A stretch of DNA of 64,000 nucleotides. Origin: Phytophthora sp. 'mugwort' (Eukaryota; Oomycota; Peronosporomycetes; Peronosporales; Peronosporaceae). Positions 20,415 through 31,080 of this stretch are shown here, piece by piece. Below the pieces are notes generated by a model, which saw only the letters and a list, made by a program, of their open reading frames with translations, was not told the DNA's origin and made no database searches. The translations under genes were made by a program, and so were the position numbers. Positions within the stretch are counted from its first letter, which is position 1, and each line of letters starts with the position of its first letter. Where the stretch lies: contig JAUCEF010000018.1 of the NCBI GenBank assembly GCA_033558025.1, positions 3,100,001 through 3,164,000 on the forward strand, read 5' to 3'.

Positions 20415-21472
20415 TTACTCTTGAGGCTTGGTGGCGCACATGATATAGTTGATATCCGTGCACGTCGGATGAATGCGCCAACTGCGAAAGATCGGATCAC
20501 CCACAATCCCCGACACATCCTTTACAGCAAGTCCGTCCTTCCTCAACTCGGTCTCAATTTCGCCGGGCTGCACAAACTTGTTCCAGTCGTGCGTTCCTGG
20601 TGGGACGATTCGCATCACATACTCCGCAGCTCCAATAGCGAGCGCGGCCGACAGAGCCGTCCGGTTGATCGTTGACAGGAACAACAAACCACCCGGCTAA
20701 GGTTCATGCAAATAAGGGCACACATTACGGTTTAGATCACCTTCGCACAATCACTTCAACTAAGATACGCTCACTTTTACTAGCGGTGTGAGCGAGTGCA
20801 AGAAAGCAGGCACGTCGGACACATGCTCAATAACTTCAAGCGAGCAGACCACGTTGAACTGCTCTCCTTGCGCCACCAGATCATCTAGAACATCCCAAGC
20901 AAACGTTACATGTACAGTTCTCAGCACTATCCGACAACAAAACCATCAGCAGAATATATTATGGACTTACCGGACGTGCACTGACGGTAGTCGATGCTGC
21001 TGGTGTGGCGACTCATGGCAGCGTGCTTCTTCGCTGCCACGATGTTATCCTCGCCAGGGTCAGCAGACACTATCGTACCGCCAATACGACACAGCGCCTC
21101 GGACAGAATGCCTCCGCCGCAGCCCACATCTACCACGCGCAAGCCACGCAGCGGCGTGGGGTCGTCATCCGTCGTGCGGCCGAAGTGCTCGATCACGTGG
21201 CTGCGGATATACTTAACGCGCACAGGATTGATCTGGTGCAGAGGCCCCACGCCCGTCGTGCTCTTCGGCGCCCACCAGTCGCTGAAGCAATTGAGATATA
21301 TTGAGATGTTAAATGCAAGAAAGATACACATCAGCTGGACATTAATACGGAGGACATACGAGGACGCAGCGTTGAACTTGCGGACTTCATCTTCCACCAC
21401 AGTAGAGAACAGGGCGCGGGCATTGAAGCCACGCGCAGGCAGCAGTGCGGCGCGGGTCACTTTTGCTAGCAT
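20415..21472 (-). CDS. COQ3: Ubiquinone biosynthesis O-methyltransferase, mitochondrial
   Basis: Four exons, phases consistent: 21360-21472, 20971-21281, 20775-20926, 20415-20696; 285 residues. The N-terminus (MLAKVTRAALLPARGFNARALF) is basic and Ser/Ala-rich, fitting a mitochondrial presequence. Exon 2 has WWAP, typical of UbiG/Coq3, and the S-adenosylmethionine site VVDVGCGGGILSEALCRIGG followed by an acidic SADP. Exon 3 carries NVVCSLEVIEHV and exon 4 PGGLLFLSTINRT, both family motifs. Coq3 catalyses both O-methylation steps of ubiquinone synthesis on the matrix side of the inner membrane. The second intron is only 44 nt, the shortest I placed. It is divergent from the PHD-finger gene with 170 bp between start codons. 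Confidence 0.93.
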
Positions 21473-21642
21473 CGATGCTAGTGGATCTTCTACTATGGCC
21501 GCATGTCTGCGTCAGAGAGGCCACTATTCGGATTTCCGCATAAATGATCGTTCCATAATTTTCTGTTACAGGGGCTTGTAATAGCGTTGTTGATGTGTAC
21601 CACCCAAGCGACCCATACATACTCCTCCATTTTATCGCCAAG

Positions 21643-24600
21643 ATGAACGGGGACGGAGGCGTCGGCAGCGCCGCCATGCAACAGAAGCGCGCGGCGGAGG
21701 AGAGCGAGGACGACCGGATGTCCAAGCAGATGCGTACGGATGAAGCTGCCACCACGAGCATGGCGCAGATCAACGCGATGGCAGCCACGCAGGCCATGTT
21801 CGGCAGTCCACAACAACAGAGCAACCTCTTCTTCATGGGCACGCAGCCGATGATGCAGCAGTCGCTCCAGCTGCCAGCGCAGCAGTCCATGATGACGATG
21901 TCTCCGAGCGTACCTACGACGCAGACGCAGCACATGCAGATCCAGCAGCAGCAACAGCACGCTGCGGCCATGACAGGTACGACAAAAAATACTCGTTGGT
22001 GGATATCATTAACAATCACTAATAACAATTTCTATTGTTATGTATTGAACAACAGCTCGGCGCAATGCCCAGCAACAGCAGCAACAGCAACATCAACAAC
22101 AACAGCAGGGTGGAGTGATGGCGACGACTATGGGTGAGCCGAGTACCCTCACGTCGATGGCACCTGGTGTACATCAATCCCCACAGATGCACACGAACCC
22201 TGTCGCAAACGTCCACTTAGCGGACTTCCATATGAGCACATCGAGTACAGTACCAACGCAGTCCCAGCAATCATCAGCTCCAGCTGAGATGCAGAATCTC
22301 TTGCAGCAACGACCACCACAACAGCAGCAACACGTTGATAACAGCGCTGCAGCTACTTCAATTACGCCCCAGGTACCAGTTGCTCCCGGAGCACTTGTAA
22401 CCTCGGACAAAACCGACGAATTTTGTATTGTCTGCGGGAAGAAGGGTGATATCTTCACATGCAACGGTGGTTGCGGTCTTCATGCGCATCCGTCTTGCAT
22501 TGGTGAAGATGCAATCTTTCCATTTGTTGGTACGTCATTCTTATATATATATATACTTTATATCTGCTGAATGACAGATAAATAATGATGACTTCTAATG
22601 CGTAGTCGGTCAGCTCTGCGGAAGTTGCTTTATTGTGCAACAAAATAGGGCGTCACCGGAAGATCTAACGAAGGGTGGACCGCATGCACTATCGGTTGGA
22701 TCAAACTCGTCGGTATTCGGCTACTAGACATTGCCGATTGACCATTTCTTGTGGTTTTATTTTAATACAGGTGCGAAGAGCGATCTTGTGCGTGAACTTA
22801 GAAACCAACAGCAACACGAACTTTGACAAGTTCGGTCATTTAGCGTCACTGCGGCTGGGAGAAATTGGCGCGGTTTGTGGAATGACTACCAATTTGTTTT
22901 TAAGGTAACTAGTGGAGGACAACAGAAAATTTACGTTGTGTATTCGTATTGTAGATTGCAGGCTATCCGATTAAACCTTTTGCTGAAAAGTTTGTCGAGC
23001 CGTATCTACAGCGCTGGATTCGGGAGAAGCTCGCAAATGCGGACAAGTGGATGCTAAAAGTCCGCGAAATTTTCACCGTCATGATTGGCTTGTACAGGTA
23101 CCGAAGCTGTCCATATTGCTTTTTAGGTTTTGAAAGATACTTTCCTGATGCTCTGTGCGTGGATCGACACCTTTAGCTTAAAGAGAGCATGCATCGCCCA
23201 CGGTCTGCATGACAAAGTGATTGAGCTCATGAAAGCACGTAAATTCACGGTGATGGACTTTTTTGGGTGGCATCCTGCCATCGAAAGTCCCAATGTGCGG
23301 TGCTCGAGTTTGTGTGCTATCTGCGGAATTCGCAACGTCCCTGAGGTCGATATATGCTCGCGCTGTCACCATAAGCTCGTGTTTCCGTCGGTATTCACGA
23401 AGTATATTAGTACCCTCCTCGCTGCTTTCTACGCAGGTACGTTACGTTCTACCTCTACTACTTAAACCACTATCTAACAACTGAGTTTGTTCTCTCTTTA
23501 CTACATGAAGAACAAGTAGGGATTCCACTTGGAGCATCCACACTGGACGTTTTTGCGCACACGAATACCGTCCGTGGATTGTACAGGGGACTTCAGCCAT
23601 TTGACGCGGATGGTGTCACCTGGGAGCTGTTTACAGACCAGTTGAGTAGCGCGTTTCTCGCTGCGTTGGGCTTTTATGAACCAGATGGAAAAAAATCTAA
23701 TCACGGCTGATGCGTTTGCGTTTATTGGTTTATGTCATGTTCAGGTTGCGGATGATATTTGGGTTTCTGGATATCATGAGCAACTTTGGGACGTTCCAGC
23801 TCAACCCTGATCTGTTTGTGCCAGAGGTCAACATCATCTTTAATGCTGCCTACGTGAACCAAGCGATGATAAACAACGAATTCGAGGTCGTGGGAAAGTT
23901 TCTTCAATGCATGAGACTATTCGGTTATGCGAAAAGCAAGGAGAACGAAAACATGATCGGGTCTTGCGAGCGATACTTGCTATTTAAGCATCTTCCTAAT
24001 GGGAGCTGGTGCAAGATGAATGGATCGACAGTGGACCAGTACAAGGCTACGGTCACATGCTCGAAGTAAGTTGGAGGCAAAAAGGGTGGAACGAATGGAC
24101 ACGGTGTAGACTTCTGCACGTTATTGACTCACCATCTATTGTGAAATGTTCTAGGGCGCTGCTTACTCCGGCCTTCCGTGGATACGGTCCCATCTCGCAC
24201 GATTTTCAACGACTTCTAGAGAAATGGGCTCGCAACGCAGCGCCACAGCTTCCCTCTGCTGCCAAGACTGGGGGGAAATATCCATCAGATCCGACCAAAT
24301 TGAAGCTCCTTGCGTCCGGAGCAACCGTAAAAACAAACACCCAAGCAAGATTTAAGCGTCTTGAGGCAATGTATAAGGTACATGAAAATGTTAGCGCTTG
24401 GAATCAAAGGAATGAAGAGCTAATACTTTCACGTCTTATGATCTCAGCGGCAAACTGCTCCGAAAGGAGGTAATTCCTCTTTGGAATCGCTAATGACCGA
24501 AAGGATGAATCATCTTCTGAAAGCGAAGGTATCTGCTCTGGTGAAAGATCTACTTACGTTTTTTCTGCTAACCAAAGGTACTCTTACTTTTTCATATAGA

Positions 24601-25232
24601 ACGTTGAAGCCCAGTCAAAAGCAGCTGCGGCAGCTGATGACGACAAGCCTGTTAAAAAAGAGGAAAGCAACCCGGTTGAGGCACATGTCAAGGAGGAGGC
24701 TCGCCCTCAACAGGATGAGGTAGCCTCAGCAGCATCGGTCAAGAAAGACGAGATTGCAGCTGACGGCACGACCGATTCGGAGGATGTCAAAACCGAAAAT
24801 CAGACAAAGGCTCACGACCAAGGCTTGACTGCTATTGCAGGAAATAATCAAGATGACGATGACATGCTTACCAGCATGAGTCTTCACGAGGATTTAGAAA
24901 TCTTTGACGGTCTTCAGTTCGAGGATGGTGGTGGCATAATTGACATGAGTTTTCACTCACTGGGACCTCACGGAGATGGCGATGACAGCGGAGAGCACGC
25001 CATGGAGGATGCTGACGACATGGATGCACCTGGGCAGGATGAAGATGAGACAATGGATGAGCATGTGGTTGACGATGATGAGGATGAAAATGACGATAAC
25101 GACAGTCACACTGTGGATGAAGAGGCGCCTCAGCAGGAAACACAAGTGTCTTATCCCCCGCCATCGACGGAGGTGGAGCCAATGGAAACAGCCGGCAGTG
25201 GTGGGGTTGCCACAGATTTCCCAGAAATGTAA
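21643..25232 (+). CDS. Large PHD-finger protein with Gln-rich N-terminus and acidic tail
   Basis: Eleven exons resolve to one frame: 21643-21976, 22056-22529, 22606-22712, 22771-22872, 22955-23097, 23177-23436, 23511-23640, 23745-24065, 24155-24377, 24448-24528, 24600-25232; 935 residues. Residues 1-240 are low-complexity, rich in Met, Gln, Ser and Thr (CAG/CAA runs). A C4HC3 PHD finger follows (CIVCGKKGDIFTCNGGC, with HAHPSC and CGSC completed by exon 3), a module that often reads histone tails. A second zinc-like cluster, CAICGIRNVPEVDICSRC, lies in exon 6. The middle is helical and unassigned. The last exon is strongly acidic (runs of Asp/Glu) with KKEE repeats. Probably a nuclear chromatin factor, by domain. 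The exon 3-5 junctions use weaker donors (GTATTC, GTTTGT) and are the least certain part. Confidence 0.75.
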
Positions 25233-25302
25233 ATGCGCGAGATTGAAAGTGAATTTTACAATGTTTTCTGTCACTACAGCAGTAGTAGACAATCAGAGCC
25301 GC

Positions 25303-27967
25303 TCACAACAACCCGGTGATTTGACCTACATCTTTTTCTCCTGGTCTCCTACACGTAATCGGGGCTTGAGCTCTCTGCCGGCTTTCAGCGACGTCTTCAT
25401 CGCTTAGCTCCAAAAATGACCGCAGTCCTTCCCATGCTGCCCGAGACTGTGGTTTAGAAAAGGAAAAAAATGTCAGCGGTTGACGATAGGAAATTTACGC
25501 AGTCAACGATAAGCTCACCTGAACGTGATAATCCAGCTCCAGATTTGCCAACGAGAGCAACGCCGTCTTGAGGTTCGCAGTCTTCCCGGTGTCCATCCTC
25601 TTGGTTTCCACCTTCAAACTGTTAGCGATAAACTGAACTTGTTCTTTGGCTTGGTTCATGCGGTCCTCCGCCTGCATCAAACGATTTAAGAGTCAAATTT
25701 GAGCAATGACCCTAACAAAAAATATCCTTTACACTGGGCTTTCACGACGTACCGACGCCATTTTCTGCTCTGCTCGCATGGCAGAAGCTGCTGCCCCGCT
25801 ACTTGCTCGTGCAGCCGCAAAGCGCTCTTTATTGCGCTGCATACTTGCATTCGCTTGCTGGACCTCGTGAATCGCAGATTCACGGTTGTGCATCACGGCC
25901 TGCACGTATATTACACATGTGTATGTAAGACACATTGCGGTCATCATGGGAGACCACTAAATAATATATCAGCCAACGCGCACCTTGACAGCATCCACCT
26001 TGCCCGCTTGGTACCTGACGATCGACACGTACATCGAGAGCAACTTGTCCAACTAATTTGACATCTCTACATTAGAATTGAAGCCGCACTCTGGATCTTG
26101 AGCATGCTGCGTACCTGGTCCTGGTAAATATTTGACACGGTCTCAAAGTGATCGCCAGCGACCTAATCGTATCATCAAAACAGCTCGTATCAGAATCGAC
26201 GAGCTGACATCATGCTCATTGGCGAGCAAGCGCACCTCCGCAAGCTGCTTCATGTCTCGATCTCTCTTCTCGTGCTCCGACAGTGCCGACAAATAGCTCC
26301 CAAACCGTGACATTTCGTACCCTTCACTGCGTTGAGCAGCATAAACAATGTCGGAACAGCGCGTGACCTCTCGAATTCTCTTCTCGTATTCGTCGATATG
26401 CTGGCCGATCTGTTGCCGACACAATAACGTTAATTAACCACATAACATTACAACAAAAATCATTTTTGCCTACCCTCGCATAGTCATCGTCCGTCTTGAT
26501 CTCGACTTGCTGAACGTTCGCAGACAGGAACACACCGTCTTTCAGAGAGCTCCATAAAGAGCTCACTGATGCAGGAGTCGGTACATACGCGGCAGCAACA
26601 GATGCCACCTTCAGCAGCTCTTTTCCCGCGATTAGGCCCTGTCCAAAACAGTTTTAACCAGCAAGTTGATCAGATCGTCCACATAATTCATACTCCGATT
26701 CTGGAACGAACCTCAGTACATGCAGTGAGAACAATCTGCAGCTCTAGCGTCTGAGATAGTTTCTCATGATTGCACACTTCGTTCTGCACCAAAAACATGT
26801 ATCAAATCATAGACAAATCACTCTGGGCTCACTGGTACAATAATCTTTTGACACGTACAATGAAGTGCTCCAAAGCTTGGCGACGTTCTTCAACGAACGT
26901 TGCATCCATGTTTCCAGTCCAGCGCTTCTCTGGAAGTGGGGGGATAATAGTACCTATCAAACTGCTGTGTTAGCTTGCCAGAACCTTCATTTTTGACAAC
27001 ACAGTATGACGCTCACGCAGGAATATGCAGTCGTTACCTCGAAAATGCATCAGCAACCGCTGATGAAGCCATTCGAAATCACTAAACCGCCGCTTTACTT
27101 GCGCCGTGCTGCACGGGAAGTGTGAGCAATTCGTCTGCATTCGTCGCCAAGTACAAATTAAAGACACAGCACGTTGTAAGCTCTAAGTAACCACAATCTG
27201 AAAAAAAAAATTTCCGTCGCCGTACCTTCGTAGAGATCACGTACTGCGTGTAGCGTGAATACCCCGACCCGACGATGACCGGCGTGCTCACCGACACCAC
27301 AAAGGACCGTTCAAAGTCTGCTGCTGTCTCTTCCAGCAGCTAAACAGAAACATACGCGTCGAATATCCGATTAAACTGCTCCAGCCTCTTCACCGAATAA
27401 CCCGCACTACCACCGCCCAGCTTACCACGTTGTCAACTGGCTGCTCGAGCTGGAAGTCGGCCAGCGGCAGGGGCTCCCCTGAGTAAAGACTCTGCATCTG
27501 GCATTTACCGGTGCTCTGCACCAGCGCCACAAGCTTCATAGCCACGAACCAGCAGTCCTTGTTCAGCTTCTCCTGCGATTTCCCTCCGCTAGCAAGCCGC
27601 CAGATCTGTATGTAGCACAATAACAAAGCTCAGTCCTGGCTTCCTCTTTTTCTTCCGACATCCTGACCTCTCTGCGCACCTCTCGATTAGCGTCGTTCAT
27701 CAGTCTTGCGCGACGAATGAACGCTGCTCCCTCTGTGCCTCCAACGTAGCCATCTGCGTCCGTGTCCACCTGCCAAAACGACGTCAAGGAATGATGCAGT
27801 AACTTTCGAGTCACACGGTGCAGGCGAGCGCGGTAACGTACGATGTGGAAGAGCCTGGAGTAGAGCACACCCTCTTCGCTGTGGAACTTAATGGGACCGT
27901 TGACGAACGCGATATTGAACTCGCCGCCGCTGCCGGCGCTCGTCGAGGAGCGCCCCATGCCCAACAT
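25303..27967 (-). CDS. Sorting nexin with EH, PX and BAR domains (SNX8/Mvp1-like)
   Basis: Multi-exon minus-strand gene from ATG 27967 to TGA 25303. First exons: Gly/Ser-rich start, then LFHI-VDTDADGYVGGTEGA, an EF-hand-type loop inside an Eps15-homology domain that continues with VIWRLASGG and AMKLVALVQ. Next, a PX domain: YVISTK, VKRRFSDFEWLHQRLLMHF (the RRFSDFxWL signature) and IIPPLPEKRW with the proline loop. The rest is a long helical BAR-type region across many short exons (for example EYEKRIREVTRCSDIV, HNRESAIHEVQQAN, ANLELDYHVQ). EH-PX-BAR order matches SNX8/Mvp1 relatives that bind phosphatidylinositol 3-phosphate and act in endosome-to-Golgi retrieval. The stop is 71 bp from the stop of the convergent PHD gene. 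Start 175 bp from the divergent GID8 gene. Confidence 0.82.
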
Positions 27968-28142
27968 TTGTGCTGGCCGTTTTTCTGAGTATCAGAAATT
28001 AGTGTGTGCGCCACACCAAAAGCTTCTAATTGAGTAAAATCTGACTAACTTACTGTAGTGTTAAAGAGAGAAAAAAAAAGCGCGACCCCAGTTTCGGATT
28101 TCGCGCCCAAGCAGCTTGAAGCTCGTCTCGTCATTCTTCACT

Positions 28143-29204
28143 ATGCGCAGCAGCTACTCACGCGACATCACGCTCGGCAGCTCCAGCCATCGTCTCGGCG
28201 CGGCGTCGGACGTGGGTTTTGGCGGCACGCCGGCTAACGAGCGCCGCTTCAACAAGAAGCGCAGCTCCCGCCGGCGCATGCGGATCTCCAAGGAGTGCGT
28301 CGAACCTTCAACTATCTCGATTTACTGTATACCAGCCTGTACTGACGTTAAAATTATCCGTTCCAGGTCCATGAACCGACTGGTAATGGATTACCTCGTG
28401 GGCAAAGGCTACCGGGAGGTGGCTGAAGCCTTCTGGCGTGACTCGGGCACGAAACGTGAGTGGCGTTGGACTAATTTTCCGGTGTCTAGGTAGCTCCAAG
28501 TTGACTGACGATTATTGATGTTGTACAGCCCACGTGGACTTGCAGTCGGTGCAGGAGCGCATGAGCATCCAGCAGCTGCTGCTGAAGGGTCATATCCAGA
28601 AGGCGCGCGGCAAGCTCGCCACCATGGACCCGGAATTCCTTGGGAAGAACAGTGGCATGGATTTCCTGCTAGCTAAGCAGGAGCTTATCGAGTTGATTAA
28701 GGCCCACGACATCGAAGAGGCTCTGCAGTTTGCCATCAAGAATCTTGCGCCGTTTGGCCAGAAGAGTGTGAGTGGATAGAGAAGGAGGTGCTTGGATGAA
28801 TAATAGCCAGCTAACGCTGTGAGTATTGGGTGTTGATGCATAGCCGCAATTCCTCCACGAAATTGAGCGGACGATGTCCGTCATCGCGTTCAAGAATCCA
28901 TCGGAGTCGCCGCTTGGTCATCTACTGGAGCAGGCCCAACGTCGCCGCGTGGCGGATGAAGTCAACTCCGCCATCTTGCGCAGCCAAAAGCAAGAGCTTG
29001 GTGGGTCTTCAGACACGGTGGTTTGCTTGATATGATTGTCTGGTTATACTCACGTGAAAAAATTGATATTGATTTGATATCATTGCAGAGCCCATGCTGC
29101 CTTCAATGGTTCAGCAATTCCACTACATGGAAGGCCAACTGGAGGCCAAGCTCAATCGCCGCTCACACGGCATTCGGGTTGAAGAGTCCACACATCCACA
29201 CTAG
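28143..29204 (+). CDS. GID8: GID complex subunit 8 (LisH-CTLH-CRA protein)
   Basis: Five exons, phases consistent: 28143-28294, 28367-28455, 28529-28767, 28844-29000, 29089-29204; 250 residues. An Arg/Ser-rich N-terminus is followed by a LisH dimerisation motif (MNRLVMDYLVGKGYREVAEA), a CTLH domain (MSIQQLLLKGHIQKARGKL, then LLAKQELIELIKAHDIEEAL) and the CRA region with FLHEIERTMSVIAF. This is the layout of Gid8/Twa1, the scaffold subunit of the GID/CTLH E3 ubiquitin ligase, which in yeast degrades gluconeogenic enzymes. Size is near the human protein (228). It is divergent from the sorting nexin gene (175 bp) and convergent with the Lines-like gene (151 bp). Confidence 0.92.
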
Positions 29205-29355
29205 GATGCAGTGCAGCGGTGGTCTGTCTTCGCACTCGCTTGTAGCGTCACACAATTTCTCTCGTATCTTCTTGCATTTGTTGCATTTAAACTCTTTGCC
29301 TGCCGGTCTTAACTGTAGTTGAAGCCGCTGAAATTTTTTTTAAAACACAAATAAT

Positions 29356-31007
29356 TTATACTTCCTCTGCATCGTCAGCTTCCGATTGTTCGTAAAGCTG
29401 TTCAATTACCAGCAATCGCCTTGTGAGCGGTCCTGCACCGTATGGAAAAAGGTTCGCGACCACGAGACGATCGATCTCCAGTCGCAAGCGAATGATCACG
29501 CTCATCACACCTTCAAGTCGCTCGGCAGCTTGCAGTTTTTGCTTGCTGGTGCTCCATTGTGCGCTTAGACGCCGCAGATATCGCATAAAGTACTCGAGCA
29601 TTTGTGTTTCTAAGTCAGCAAACAACAGAAAGCATCCGTGAGCACGCAGCTCTAAGAGATACAAGGGATTAGAAGCTTTACCGTTTGAGACGAGAAGATC
29701 AAGAAGTACTAAGTGATCCCGTCCTAGATTCTCCACCAAATCGGCAAAAAGTAAATCCGGATCAAACTCGGCTGTCACGTGAGCGGCAAACGTTAGACAC
29801 CATTGAAGATTCGAACTATCCCCATTATCATCAGTAAGTATAGCCATCCGTGTGAGACCATTCAGTACTTCAATCATTGCATCATCTTGCTCGGCAAGCA
29901 CCGCAAACAGTTGTCGACGACTGGGTAGCTGCTGAGCCCATGATCTCTCAGCCAGACTTAGCGGTTGATATGACTCCCAATTCAAAATTTTTATGCTGGT
30001 TAGCGAAGTTTCAATAATGGCGACCCCCAGTCGACTTAGATAGAGAAGCCACTGCTGCAAGAATGGATATCGACTTGATTTGGCAATGAACGCCGCTTGA
30101 CTTGCCATGTTCGAAGACTCCTTGACATTGAGTAACCGCAACGCCGTAGACGTGCAGGATGACTGCATCAGCCATATCAAACAACGCTCGAGCCACTTGG
30201 AGTTTAGAGCTTCGAGACTGTCACGTTCGTTATCTCTCGCTTGGTCTTTCCAGGAGGCTACAAGCTGCTGGAAACCACCGAGAAGGTCTAGGACTGCGCA
30301 AGACACAAATGTCGACTGCGAGCCGTAGTCCATTGGTATGAAGACTTCGTCCATAAGAACAATCATCAGGCCACTTAGTTCCACTTGAGGGTGTTGTGCA
30401 ATCTTCAAGCCTTGAATCCGTTTTACGAGATCGCTTAGAAACCCCAAAGCCTCGTACTGAACCGAGTGAGGTACAGCGGAAGTCGCCAAGCCTTCAGTGT
30501 CTTCTTCAGAGCCCACAGATATCAGCACAGCACGCACCATCGTCCCCAAATGCGCTAGGTTCTTTATCACCACGTGTAGATACGAATACTCCTCCTCTTC
30601 ACTGCTTCCACTGCCGTCTCCCTCTGACTCTCCTTCATCCTTCATCTTAACGAGCTGCCGCAGCAGCTGGAGCCGAAATCCACCAGCCTCTCGTCTCCAC
30701 GTAGAAGTTGACGGCGTCAACAGAGCTCTAACAAGATAAGCAAAACCCCATACAAACAATAAGCACGTGCATATTACACTTGCAGCGATGCTACAAACCC
30801 TCACTTGACGACGTCATTGACACATTCTGCCTCCGCTAGTCTACTGTCAACCAGGACCTTCCACAGCGCCTCCTTCGCGGTATACGCCGTCAGTACGTCC
30901 GCATGGTCCAGAAACCCCAGCAGCGTCGTCAGCTCAGCGTCAAAGGCTCCTCGAATCGCGGCCGAACACGCCCCAATGCGGCGGATCGCCATATACCACA
31001 TCAACAT
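29356..31007 (-). CDS. Lines-like (LINS1) family protein
   Basis: Two exons, 30805-31007 and 29356-30727, joined in phase 2; 524 residues. The protein is almost entirely helical with an acidic low-complexity insert (EGDGSGSSEEEEYS, residues about 105-118). Near the C-terminus LRAHGCFLLFADLETQMLEY and FMRYLRRLSAQW resemble the C-terminal domain of Drosophila Lines and vertebrate LINS1, in which a Cys/Phe-rich helix is followed by a two-helix unit ending near a conserved Trp. The biochemical role of this family is poorly known; fly Lines modulates patterning signals. I give the family name with moderate confidence because only the C-terminal block is distinctive; a generic armadillo-like helical repeat protein is the alternative. 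Its start is 73 bp from the divergent ankyrin gene. Confidence 0.55.
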
Positions 31008-31080
31008 TTATGACCTCTTTCCACCAATCACCGTTCGCGATCTTGAAAGGGTGTGGATCGCGTTTGACAATCATTGCACC

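Noticed and set aside
22824..22826. In-frame TGA suggesting that the PHD gene is a pseudogene
   Set aside because: A different, stop-free frame of exon 4 joins both neighbours in phase when GTTTGT at 22873 is used as donor, giving a continuous sensible protein.
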